Notes under the pieces: generated by a model
Database searches by the model: none
Seen by the model: the letters and a program-made list of their open reading frames with translations, nothing else
What the model was told of the DNA's origin: nothing
Program-made: the position numbers and the translations under genes
NCBI GenBank assembly: GCA_016780605.1
Contig: JADHLS010000212.1
Coordinates: 1 to 8,119 of the forward strand
DNA: 8,119 bases
Source: Reyranella sp.
GTDB lineage: Bacteria; Pseudomonadota; Alphaproteobacteria; Reyranellales; Reyranellaceae
Reading direction: 5' to 3'
Shown here: one piece after another, positions 1 to 7,178 of the stretch
Position numbering within the stretch: the first letter of the stretch is position 1
Layout: each line of letters begins with the position of its first letter

Positions 1-139
1 TCTCTGACCCGTCCGGCGACAGAAAGGATGCGAGGGCGGTTTCCACGATGAGCGCCTGCGGCACGCGCTTGCGCTGTGCATAGTCGGCGAGCTTGATCGC
101 CAGATCGGGCGGCAAGCGGAAGGTATGCTTGGTCCGCAT
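1..139 (-). CDS. CopG-family ribbon-helix-helix protein, N-terminal part
   Basis: Only the first 46 codons are in the window; the gene continues past the left edge. The protein begins MRTKHTFRLPPDLAIKLADY. A short basic beta strand (residues about 3-9) is followed by two predicted helices (about 11-24 and 27-41), the layout of a ribbon-helix-helix DNA-binding domain. Such proteins bind operators as dimers. The ATG at 139 lies 8 bases after the traG stop, so the gene is probably cotranscribed with traG; the Shine-Dalgarno signal is weak. From knowledge of related alphaproteobacterial elements, a CopG-like gene commonly sits between traG and trbB, which supports the call and predicts trb genes to the left. 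A role in regulating the transfer operon is inference. Confidence 0.8.
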   Translation of the reverse strand, partial: MRTKHTFRLPPDLAIKLADYAQRKRVPQALIVETALASFLSPDGSE

Positions 140-147
140 CCGGTGGC

Positions 148-2144
148 TCAGAGGTCGATACCGTCGCCGGGATCCAATGCGGCCTGGCGGGCGAGACCTC
201 GGGCGGCGGCGCGCAACGCTCGAGCGCGCACGGCGTCCTCGTCGGGCTCATCCTCGCCAAACGCAAACTCCGGCGAGGGCGTAGGAGGCTCGGGGGCGAT
301 GTCTTCATGCTCGGCAAGCTCCGGCTCTCGGCGGATTCCGCTGTTAGCGGGATCATCGACGGGGTGCATCGCCGGGAAACCCGCCACTCCCTCGCTCCCG
401 CTCCGACTCGCCGGAGCGGGCGTGCCGCTCCAGTCATCCGCCGCCGCGCTGGTAACCTTCGGCCTTTCCGACTTTGGTGGCGGAAACAGACGCTCCGTTA
501 GCCGCCGATCCTCATAGTAACGTGCCTTCCTAGCGCGAATCGGCGGGCAGCCTGAGACCAGCACCAGTTCGTCTGTGGCCGGCAATTGCATCACCTCGCC
601 GGGCGTCAACAGCGGGCGCGCCGTCTCTTGCCGCGAAACCATGAGGTGACCGAGCCAGGGACTGAGCCTATGGCCGGCATAGTTCCTGGCATCGCGAATC
701 TCGGTCGCGGTGCCGAGCGCGTCCGAGACGCGCTTGGCGGTGCGCTCGTCGTTCGTGGCGAAGGAGACGCGCACATGGCAGTTGTCGAGAATGGCATTGT
801 TCGGGCCGTAAGCCTTCTCGATCTGGTTGAGCGACTGGGCGATGAGGAAGCTCTTCAGCCCATAGCCTGCCATGAAGGCGAGCGCGGATTCGAAGAAGTC
901 GAGGCGACCCAATGCGGGGAACTCATCGAGCATGAGGAGCAACCTGTGGCGCCGGCCCTTTGCATGGAGTTCCTCGGTCAGCCGGCGGCCGATCTGGTTC
1001 AAGACGAGCCGCACTAGCGGTTTGGTCCGGCTGATGTCGGAGGGCGGCACGACGAGATAGAGGGTTGTCGGCCGTTCGTCCTCGACGAGATCACGGATGC
1101 GCCAGTCGCAACGGCAGGTCACCCGCGCCACCACAGGGTCCCGGTATAGACCGAGGAAGGACATGGCGGTCGACAGCACGCCCGAGCGTTCGTTCTCGCT
1201 CTTGTTCAGCAGTTCCCGGGCGGCCGAGGCGATCACCGGATGGGTCCCGGCTTCGCCGAGATGTGGTGTCATCATCATCGCCCGGAGCGTCGTCTCGATT
1301 GGCTGCTTCGGATCGGACAGGAAGGCCGCGACGCCGGCCAGCGTCTTGTCCTGCCCCGCATACAGGACATGCAGGATCGCGCCGACCAGCAGGGCGTGGC
1401 TGGTCTTTTCCCAATGGTTCCGGCGCTCCAGCGCCCCCTCGGGGTCGACAAGGACGTCCGCAATATTTTGGACGTCGCGTACTTCCCATTCTCCCCGACG
1501 GACCTCGAGCAACGGGTTGTAGGCGGCCGAGTCCGCATTGGTCGGGTCAAACAACAGGACGCGGCCATGGCGTGCGCGGAAGCCGGAGGTCAGCTCCCAG
1601 TTCTCGCCCTTGATGTCGTGAACGATCGAGCTGCCCGGCCAGGTCAGCAGGGTCGGCACAACCAGGCCGACACCCTTCCCGCTACGCGTCGGCGCAAAGC
1701 AGAGGACGTGCTCTGGTCCGTCATGGCGCAGGTAGTCGGCACCGAGCTTTCCGAGGACGACCCCGTCGAGGCCCAACAGCCCCGCATTGCGTGCCTCGCG
1801 CACCGTCGCCCAGCGCGCTGAGCCATAGGTGGCCACGTTTTTCGCCTCGCGCGCCCGCCAAACCGACATGCCGATCGCCACCGCGATCGAGATCAATCCA
1901 CCCGAGGCCGCGATGCAGGCGCCTTCGACGAAGATGGAAGGCGCATAGGCGTCATAGGCGTACCACCACCAGAAGAAGGCGGGTGGGAGGTAGACCGGAA
2001 CGCCGGCGAGTTCGAACCAGGGCGGCCCGAGCTGGAGCTGATAGCCCAGCCGCCAGGCCGTCCATTGCGTCGCCCCCACAGGGTGACGAGCACGATGGCG
2101 AATACGAGGGTGATCTGCCCCCACAGGATCTTGGTCGCGGACAT
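148..2144 (-). CDS. traG: TraG/VirD4-type conjugative coupling protein, frameshifted near its N-terminus
   Basis: This is the inner-membrane ATPase that couples the relaxase-DNA complex to the type IV secretion channel. The Walker A motif APTRSGKG is at about residue 151-158 and the Walker B motif LLLMLDE at about 402-408. The conserved stretch ARWATVREARNAGL and a membrane helix at about 72-96 precede the ATPase domain. The C-terminal 100 residues are rich in Pro, Glu and Asp and look disordered. The expected start, MSATKILWGQI with a first membrane helix, begins at 2144 but is in a different frame from the rest; the frames meet at a run of five G (minus strand) at 2073-2077. One extra G would give the normal sequence TLWGATQWTAW and a protein of about 665 residues. 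As written, the main frame can only start at an ATG at 2154 with a hydrophilic, unrelated leader, or further inside, and lacks helix 1. The frame ends 8 bases before the CopG-like gene. Confidence 0.9.
2073..2077 (-). other. Suspected single-base deletion in a G run of traG
   Basis: On the minus strand the codons CTG TGG GGG CGA follow the correct N-terminus, while the downstream frame needs TGG GGG GCG ACG. A run of six G instead of five restores a continuous coupling protein. This is either a real inactivating deletion or a homopolymer sequencing error. The run does not form a recognisable slippery heptamer for programmed frameshifting. Confidence 0.7.
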
Positions 2145-2156
2145 GACGACGCAAGA

Positions 2157-2390
2157 TCAGGCGGGTGATTCCCAGGTCTGCAAGAGCGACATCATGTTGA
2201 GGGTTCCGACGGCGGCCTTAGCGTGCAAATCGGACGAGAGGAGATGCTGATGTGGCCCGGACTGCAACTCGAGCTCCGTAAGCCGAAGAGGTGATCGAAC
2301 TCTGAAGTCGTTCGATTTCGCGGACGCGCACGACCGTTTCGTCGCCGCGACATTGCGCTTTGGCGCAAAACCGCGGCGACTCTTCGGCAT
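2157..2390 (-). CDS. Doubtful 77-residue ORF between the DUF5623-like gene and traG
   Basis: The frame starts with ATG 6 bases after the stop of the DUF5623-like gene and ends 12 bases before the traG ATG, so it fits the operon by position. The product begins MPKSRRGFAPKRN and is basic at its N-terminus; I recognise no domain. There is no clear ribosome binding site, third codon positions are less GC-biased than in the neighbouring genes, and a 40-bp inverted repeat lies in its first codons. It may equally be non-coding sequence that happens to stay open. Confidence 0.22.
   Translation of the reverse strand: MPKSRRGFAPKRNVAATKRSCASAKSNDFRVRSPLRLTELELQSGPHQHLLSSDLHAKAAVGTLNMMSLLQTWESPA
2341..2380. 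repeat. 40-bp nested inverted repeat
   Basis: Outer arms GTCGCCGCG (2341-2349) and CGCGGCGAC (2372-2380) are perfect 9-bp complements. Inside them TTGCGC (2353-2358) and GCGCAA (2363-2368) are perfect 6-bp complements around the loop TTTG. Three bases on each side separate the two stems, so the whole folds as one symmetric hairpin or cruciform. No T run follows on either strand, which argues against an intrinsic terminator. It may be a protein-binding site, a transfer-origin element or an mRNA structure upstream of traG; which one cannot be told from the sequence. Confidence 0.75.
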
Positions 2391-2396
2391 GGTCTG

Positions 2397-3710
2397 CTAC
2401 CCGGCTCGGTTCCCCAGAGACTGGATCGCCGCGTCAATATTCTTGAGCATGGCGCGCAACGGCGCGCAGTCCGGATAGTGCTGGGTCAGCAGCTGCTTGG
2501 CGTGCTCCAAATCGACGATATGGGGGTTCGTCAACGCTTGACCCGTTGTGCGATCAGCATAGGCGCCACTGTCTTCATGATAGTAGAGGTCGAAGAATTT
2601 CTCATCTGACAAAGCGGCGCGGCTGTGCTCGCACTGCACCCAGTCATCGAGATCGCAGCGGACACGATTCAGACGATTGTAGACGCCACGGCGAGCGCGG
2701 CATTGCGCGATGACTGACTTCAAGCGTTCGCCCACCTCGGCATGGGCTTCGATCGGCATCCGTTTGGCCGGCCGGCGACGCTCGGTCGGCTGCAAGACCA
2801 TGCGGTACGGTACCGTAGCAGGCGGACTACGTTTGCCGTGCGTCTGCGGCGTGGGCCGCGGTGCTTCTGCCTTGGCTTTCGCCGCGGGGCTGAAGAATGG
2901 GGGGACGACTGGCCCAGACTCGCCGTTCCAGTTCGCCTCGACGATCGGCGGCGGCAAGGAGTCCAAGGCGGCGAGGCTCGCCGCTAGGCTGAAGCCCTTC
3001 TGATTGTCCGCGGCGAGGTAAAGAGCGCAATCACCCTCCGGATAATACATTCCGGCCCAAGAAGTCCTGACGATCTCCCAGCCGTGCTTGCGTGCCCATG
3101 CCAGGCGATCTTCCGGGATCCCCTGCTCGTCGCCTGAATAGGGTTCGTCCACGAACACATAGACCTTGGTCGCCGGATCGTACCATTCGCTGTAGTGATC
3201 CTTTCCGGGAACCGCGTTCGCGACGTTGCCGCGTGGATAGGCACGGCTGTGACCCGCCGACGGCCGCAGGCCCGTCGCCTCCATGAACGCCAAGGTCCGC
3301 GCAGCAGCGCAGACAAGACGGCGTGCGTCGGATTGCGAGGCCGTGTTCAAGTTGCGCGTCAGATGATCTGCCGCAGCGAAGCGAAAGCCCCTGAAATGCC
3401 GCGCCGACCTCAGATGGGCTGGCTTCACCAGTTCGTCGAGCGGTGTCGCCAGCCGGACCGAGAGGGTCTCCTGGCCGCTCTCCCCGGTCTCGCGATCGCG
3501 CCAATAAGTGGTGATGTAGGTCATATGGCTTGGCGTCGTCCAGGCACCCCCGCCGAGTTGGCGACGCGCATGCCTGAAGTTCTGGAAGCCGCCTGCCACG
3601 GCCGCGGCGTCGAGCGCGGGGGTGTGCTTCAAGCCTAGGCTGGCTTTGACGGTCTTGGCGTAACGCTTGATGCCGACGAGAGTCGACGGACGGATAGGTT
3701 CCTTGGACAT
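2397..3710 (-). CDS. DUF5623-like protein of unknown function
   Basis: This is a 437-residue soluble protein with no signal peptide or membrane helix. The N-terminal segment, about residues 7-52, runs from PSTLVGIKRYAKTVKASLG to GFQNFRHARRQL. I recall this as the start of DUF5623 proteins, which are found in alphaproteobacterial plasmids and islands; the match is from memory and was not searched. A middle part (about 60-250) contains mixed alpha/beta segments such as KVYVFVDEPYSGDE. A Pro/Ala/Lys-rich linker (about 270-315) leads to a helical C-terminal part (about 320-437). The ATG at 3710 is supported by AGGAG seven bases upstream. The gene lies between relaxase and coupling protein in the same orientation, so a role in transfer or in DNA processing of the element is possible but not shown. 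Confidence 0.75.
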   Translation of the reverse strand: MSKEPIRPSTLVGIKRYAKTVKASLGLKHTPALDAAAVAGGFQNFRHARRQLGGGAWTTPSHMTYITTYWRDRETGESGQETLSVRLATPLDELVKPAHLRSARHFRGFRFAAADHLTRNLNTASQSDARRLVCAAARTLAFMEATGLRPSAGHSRAYPRGNVANAVPGKDHYSEWYDPATKVYVFVDEPYSGDEQGIPEDRLAWARKHGWEIVRTSWAGMYYPEGDCALYLAADNQKGFSLAASLAALDSLPPPIVEANWNGESGPVVPPFFSPAAKAKAEAPRPTPQTHGKRSPPATVPYRMVLQPTERRRPAKRMPIEAHAEVGERLKSVIAQCRARRGVYNRLNRVRCDLDDWVQCEHSRAALSDEKFFDLYYHEDSGAYADRTTGQALTNPHIVDLEHAKQLLTQHYPDCAPLRAMLKNIDAAIQSLGNRAG

Positions 3711-3717
3711 GCCAGTT

Positions 3718-3722
3718 CTCCT
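3718..3722 (-). promoter_or_regulatory. Ribosome binding site of the DUF5623-like gene
   Basis: AGGAG on the minus strand lies seven bases before the ATG at 3710. It is the clearest Shine-Dalgarno sequence in the window and fixes this start. Confidence 0.75.
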
Positions 3723-3896
3723 GGCTCTTTACGAAACGTCACCCGCTAACCGCTTCTCGAGCCCGAACATGACATGACCGGGAGAGACTTCCTGGGGCAG
3801 CGCTGTCAACAGCTTCGCTACGGCGGGTGGCGGGTTCCTGCCTAAGAACCAGAACACCAGTTTATCATGTATTCGGCCATTTAGAAAAAGCCCTTA

Positions 3897-3904
3897 GCAA
3901 ATTC
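3897..3904. repeat. Left copy of the 8-bp target-site duplication
   Basis: GCAAATTC directly abuts the left inverted repeat and is identical to 4596-4603, which abuts the right inverted repeat. Confidence 0.8.
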
Positions 3905-3923
3905 GGTAGTGGGTCAGTTGAAA
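3905..3923 (+). repeat. Left terminal inverted repeat of the cassette
   Basis: GGTAGTGGGTCAGTTGAAA matches the complement of the right end with a perfect 15-bp core (GGTAGTGGGTCAGTT), then a one-T indel, then GAAA. Confidence 0.85.
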
Positions 3924-3927
3924 CGGT

Positions 3928-4509
3928 TCAGGCGTTAGCCGCCCTGTGTTCTTCATGTGCAGCACGCCAGACGTCTCGCGCAGCATCAGCATTCATCGCC
4001 GCAATGCCGAGCCCAACGATCAGGTCGGGCCATCCGGAAAGCGCGTAGGCGGTCACAAACCCCGCCACAATGATGGCGACGTTTGCCACAGCATCATTTC
4101 GAGCCGAAAGGAACGCTGCCCGCGTCAAGCTGCCACTATGAGCCCGGAAACGCACCAGCAGGAACGCGCATGACAGATTGACAGCCAATGCGCCGGCACC
4201 GGTCAGCGTCAGGAGAAGCGGCGCCGGCGGGAACGGAGCCATGAACTTCTCCCACGCTGTCCAGAGCGTCGCGAGGCCGGGAATGAGTAGAATGCAGGCA
4301 AGAGCCATTCCCAAGCGAGCCCGGTTGGTTGCATTCCATCCAAGCGCTATGGCGATCAGAAAATTCACTGAGGCGTCTTCGAGAAAGTCGACACTATCGG
4401 CGAAAAGCGAGACCGAGCCGATGGCGCGGGCAACGGCGAACTCGACGCCGAAATAGGCCAAGTTGAGGACGGCAACGATGATGACAACTTTGCGCAGCTT
4501 CGCGTCCAT
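3928..4509 (-). CDS. Short cation transporter related to the cation diffusion facilitator family
   Basis: A 193-residue inner-membrane protein with six predicted helices, at about 8-30, 33-58, 64-88, 97-121, 138-158 and 161-183. SLFADSVDFLEDASVN in helix 2 and NDAVANVAIIVAGF in helix 5 align by eye with the metal-site helices of cation diffusion facilitators, which export Zn, Co, Cd or Fe in exchange for protons. The usual HxxxD of helix 2 is D41xxxD45 here, and in helix 5 the usual His position appears to be Ser135, with Asp139 kept. The cytoplasmic C-terminal metal-binding domain typical of the family is absent, leaving only a short charged tail. The substrate is therefore uncertain. The ATG at 4509 has only a weak upstream GGGG. 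The gene is the sole cargo of an inverted-repeat cassette and has no regulator beside it; it may depend on read-through from the transfer genes or on a promoter in the cassette end. Confidence 0.8.
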   Translation of the reverse strand: MDAKLRKVVIIVAVLNLAYFGVEFAVARAIGSVSLFADSVDFLEDASVNFLIAIALGWNATNRARLGMALACILLIPGLATLWTAWEKFMAPFPPAPLLLTLTGAGALAVNLSCAFLLVRFRAHSGSLTRAAFLSARNDAVANVAIIVAGFVTAYALSGWPDLIVGLGIAAMNADAARDVWRAAHEEHRAANA

Positions 4510-4575
4510 TCCCCAATGCTAGCACCTTCGCCCGGTTCCAGGATTCCCACTCTGCAGCAACACCAAGGCCAGAGA

Positions 4576-4595
4576 TTTCAAACTGACCCACTACC
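4576..4595 (-). repeat. Right terminal inverted repeat of the cassette
   Basis: Read on the minus strand it is GGTAGTGGGTCAGTTTGAAA, the partner of 3905-3923 with one additional T. Confidence 0.85.
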
Positions 4596-4603
4596 GCAAA
4601 TTC
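4596..4603. repeat. Right copy of the 8-bp target-site duplication
   Basis: GCAAATTC directly abuts the right inverted repeat and is identical to 3897-3904. It lies 9 bases after the stop of the short frame at 4613-4852, so the cassette entered non-coding DNA between that frame and the DUF5623-like gene. Confidence 0.8.
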
Positions 4604-4612
4604 CCAGAGGGT

Positions 4613-4852
4613 TCAGGATCTCCCGCTGCCGGATTGGCCAGTGTAAGGGCATTTGTCGCCCGCCGAGCGACGCAGAGCTGTGATCAACGCTGCAAGCCAG
4701 CGGGCGTCGCCACCTGCTCGGTGCTGAGGGAGCGCCTGCCCCGCGACCAGGTCAACGCACGCCTTTATCTCTTCATCGCGCAAGTCCAGCTGACCGACCA
4801 GGGTGACGATAAGGGACAGGATGGTCTCCGCGCTGCCCGGCCATGGGCTGGT
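4613..4852 (-). pseudogene. Coding-like frame directly after the relaxase, lacking an in-frame start
   Basis: The frame runs on in phase after the relaxase stop for 79 codons to a TGA at 4613. Its middle reads like a genuine helical protein (SAETILSLIVTLVGQLDLRD, then a stretch with GGDARWLAALITALRRSAGD), with strongly GC-rich third positions. No in-frame ATG or GTG is present; the first possible alternative start is a TTG at codon 24. An ATG at 4844, 8 bases after the relaxase stop, is one base out of phase and runs only 23 codons. Removing one base after it would give MPGSAETIL. The simplest reading is a small gene next to the relaxase that carries a single-base insertion or a sequencing error. 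I do not recognise the family. Confidence 0.42.
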
Positions 4853-6958
4853 CTACAGTCCCAATCCCCGGCTTCGTCCGAGCGACCAGTTCACATCCCC
4901 GCCAGGCAGGGCGACGCCCGAGATGACACGGCCGACATGTTGCTCAAGCGCGGGTCGCCAAGGGACCAGGCTGAAGCCCAGCCCATCATCGATCATGGCG
5001 AACCGGCCGCTGGAAAGCTGCGCGGAACCGATCAACGGGCCGGTAACTTCGTTGCCGGCAATGGCGGGCCGCCATTGCCGGCCCCGCTCGGCGGCGAGCG
5101 CCCTGCCGGCGCGCTCGATGTCACGAGCCTCCAGCCGCAGCACCAAATCTCTTGGCGCACGGACTCGGCCGTCGCCGAGGTCGGCGGCATAGCCCTTGTC
5201 GGCCAGCCAACGCCGGCGCTTGGCCAGTGCCGCCGTCACTTCCCGGCCGAATCCGTCGTCCACCAGGACGGTACGCTGCCGGGACGCCAGCTCGCGGTCG
5301 AGCCAGGTCGCGCCGTCATGGCCGATCTGCTGCTCAAGGCCCGTAGGCGAGAGAACGGTGATCCGGCCCATCGTCCGGTCGCGCGCGAGATCGTAAGCCT
5401 GCCCGCGTTCGGAAAGATCGGCCGGAACGCGCCACTGGTCGGCGTCGATCCGCTCGACATGGCCGGCCCGGCGCAGCGCCTCCAGGCGCCGCACATGGGA
5501 TCGGACGTAGGCCGCGGGATCGCCACCCAGACGCTCGACGGTGCCGACGGCCTGCTCCAGATGCCTGGCCGGCCGATAGATGCCCTCCTTGCCGGCAATC
5601 GCCAAGATGTTGCGGTCCGAGGCGCGCGGGCCGGCCTGGCTGAAACCCGCCGCCACGATCATGCCCCGCCGGATATCCTCGGCGCGGGCCGGGTCGATCT
5701 CGAAGTGATGGACACGCCCGTCCACGCCGTCGATCACCAGCCGCACGCGCTCGCGCATCTCGTCGCCGCCCAGCCCCTTGTCGAGCACGCGGCCAACGAT
5801 CGGCTCGGTCATCTTCTCCCGGTGAAGGACATAGCCCGCGATAGAACGGGCGTCGGCCAGCCCTTCCCGGTCCAATGCCCGGTGCATTGTCTTGATGATG
5901 TCGCCGCGCTCGCCCAATTCCCGCAAGGCGGGCTCGGCCCTGGGCGACACGGTCCAGCGCCCAGGTTCCACCTCGGTGGCCAAGCCCATGCGCTCCAGCT
6001 TGCGCGCCCGCTGGATCAGCAGCGCCCGGTTTTGCCGCAGGCCGTCGAGCATGTCCCGGTCCGGGCGCAGGTCGGCGAACTCGTTGCGGCTCCTTTGCTC
6101 GGCGATCAGCATGCGGTCGAGCCGGGTGAAGCGGTCGGCATCGACCTCCCGCTCCAGGCTCCGGGACACCTCCTGCTCGGTCTGCCGGCCGAGCTCCCGG
6201 GTCACCATCTCGCTCGCCCGCTCCCGGATTCCATAGGCAATGTAGTCGCCGGCGATGTTGAGGGTCCTGCCGTCATCGATGACGCCCCGGACGATGATGT
6301 GGGTGTGAGGGTGGCCGGTGTTGTGGTGATCGACCGCTATCCAATCGAGCCTGGTGCCAAGGTCGGCTTCCATCTGCTTCATCAGTTCGCGCGTGGTGGT
6401 GCGGGAATCGGCGAGCTCGACACCATCCTCGGCCGACACGATGAAGCGGAACTGATGACGGTCCGCGCGGCCGCGTTCGACGAATGCATGACCGTCCTCG
6501 ATATCTCGGCTGGCCGAATAGACCTGGCCCCTCTCCCCGTCCTTCGTCACGCCGTCCCGCTGGAGATAGCGCAGGTGGGCGTCGACCGCCTTGGCGCTGA
6601 CGAACTGCCGTCCCCGGGCGCCACCGCGCTGCGGATTGAGCTTCACGACGCGAGCCTTGACCGCGACCCGCCGAGACCGTGTTCGGGTTCCGGCGTCCCC
6701 GCTCCAGGGGCTTCGGTTCTTCAGCGCTGCCGCCACCGCCGCGCCGCGGCCCCGCGCGTTGAATCGGCTGCTCCCCTTCCTGGTCCCATTCAACCGTGAA
6801 GGATTGCCGCCAGCCCGCCGTATGGCTTGTTGGATCTGTCCGGCGAAGCTGGTCGGGCGGGCGCGCACGCCGCCGATGCGGCGTCCGCCGATCCGCGTAC
6901 TGCCACGATCCCGGATCTTGCCCGGCCGGAGTCGGAAGTCGTCTTCATCGCGTGCCAT
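4853..6958 (-). CDS. VirD2-like relaxase with DUF3363-type C-terminus
   Basis: This is the strand-transferase that nicks oriT and stays covalently bound to the 5' end during conjugation. With the ATG at 6958 (MARDEDDFRLRPGKI, a start typical of this family) it has 701 residues; the frame stays open upstream to an ATG at 7162, but that extension has no coding character. The N-terminus (1-115) is basic and low in complexity. The probable catalytic tyrosine is Tyr131 in AHLRYLQRDG. The metal-binding histidine cluster DHHNTGHPHTHIIVRG covers about 210-225 (His211, 212, 216, 218, 220). From about residue 265 to the end the sequence resembles the DUF3363 region that follows the nuclease domain in relaxases of Tn4371-like and rhizobial elements, ending in the usual WSLGRSRGLGL. 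No clear ribosome binding site is seen before the chosen start. It belongs with the downstream traG. Confidence 0.92.
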   Translation of the reverse strand: MARDEDDFRLRPGKIRDRGSTRIGGRRIGGVRARPTSFAGQIQQAIRRAGGNPSRLNGTRKGSSRFNARGRGAAVAAALKNRSPWSGDAGTRTRSRRVAVKARVVKLNPQRGGARGRQFVSAKAVDAHLRYLQRDGVTKDGERGQVYSASRDIEDGHAFVERGRADRHQFRFIVSAEDGVELADSRTTTRELMKQMEADLGTRLDWIAVDHHNTGHPHTHIIVRGVIDDGRTLNIAGDYIAYGIRERASEMVTRELGRQTEQEVSRSLEREVDADRFTRLDRMLIAEQRSRNEFADLRPDRDMLDGLRQNRALLIQRARKLERMGLATEVEPGRWTVSPRAEPALRELGERGDIIKTMHRALDREGLADARSIAGYVLHREKMTEPIVGRVLDKGLGGDEMRERVRLVIDGVDGRVHHFEIDPARAEDIRRGMIVAAGFSQAGPRASDRNILAIAGKEGIYRPARHLEQAVGTVERLGGDPAAYVRSHVRRLEALRRAGHVERIDADQWRVPADLSERGQAYDLARDRTMGRITVLSPTGLEQQIGHDGATWLDRELASRQRTVLVDDGFGREVTAALAKRRRWLADKGYAADLGDGRVRAPRDLVLRLEARDIERAGRALAAERGRQWRPAIAGNEVTGPLIGSAQLSSGRFAMIDDGLGFSLVPWRPALEQHVGRVISGVALPGGDVNWSLGRSRGLGL

Positions 6959-7062
6959 GGCATGACGATTGGAAGCCGCGCGAAGGCTCGCAAGAGGCAG
7001 ACTGTGCGCATCGTCGCGTGGCGTCGAAAAGGTCGTTCCAGCGTAGTGGCGGGAGGCTATGC

Positions 7063-7084
7063 CTTCGAGCGACGGCGCTCGGAG
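7063..7084. repeat. Hairpin with 9-bp arms upstream of the relaxase
   Basis: Arms CTTCGAGCG (7063-7071) and CGCTCGGAG (7076-7084) pair over nine positions with one G-T wobble, around the loop ACGG. No T run follows on the minus strand, so it is not an obvious terminator. It borders an AT-rich stretch. Confidence 0.65.
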
Positions 7085-7178
7085 CGTTGAATGCAAATGA
7101 TAAATTGATCCAAGAGCCGCCCGAGCATCGCAACAAGCTGCTACGAGCTGCTCAAGAAACAACGTGCAGACAGGTTTT

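Larger units (their letters stand above)
3905..4595. mobile_element. 691-bp mobile insertion cassette with a transporter gene and no transposase
   Basis: The unit is bounded by inverted repeats GGTAGTGGGTCAGTTGAAA (3905-3923) and the complement of GGTAGTGGGTCAGTTTGAAA (4576-4595), which differ by one T. An identical GCAAATTC lies immediately outside each end, as expected of an 8-bp target duplication. The only gene inside is the cation transporter, which fills the unit almost end to end: its stop is 4 bases from the left repeat. No transposase frame exists inside. From established knowledge, cargo genes between insertion-sequence ends without a transposase are called mobile insertion cassettes and move when a related transposase acts in trans. 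An 8-bp duplication with ends starting GG is compatible with IS1595 or ISL3 families; the family assignment is inference. Confidence 0.82.

Noticed and set aside
125..2168. Several plus-strand frames of 60-190 codons opposite traG
   Set aside because: They overlap a coupling protein with clear Walker motifs and have Arg/Pro/Ser-rich shadow composition.
3802..3813. GCTGTCAACAGC with an embedded TTGACA on the minus strand as a promoter for the DUF5623-like gene
   Set aside because: The arms are only 5 bp and no acceptable -10 element lies at 16-18 bases, so I do not call a promoter.
3886..4612. A terminator split by the cassette: joining the flanks gives CCCT, a 14-base loop with the target site, AGGG and CTTTTT
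   Set aside because: The stem would be only 4 bp, too weak to support a terminator.
4634..6799. Plus-strand open frame of 721 codons
   Set aside because: It is the antisense shadow of the relaxase. The high GC third positions of the relaxase remove stops on the other strand; the product has no family resemblance.
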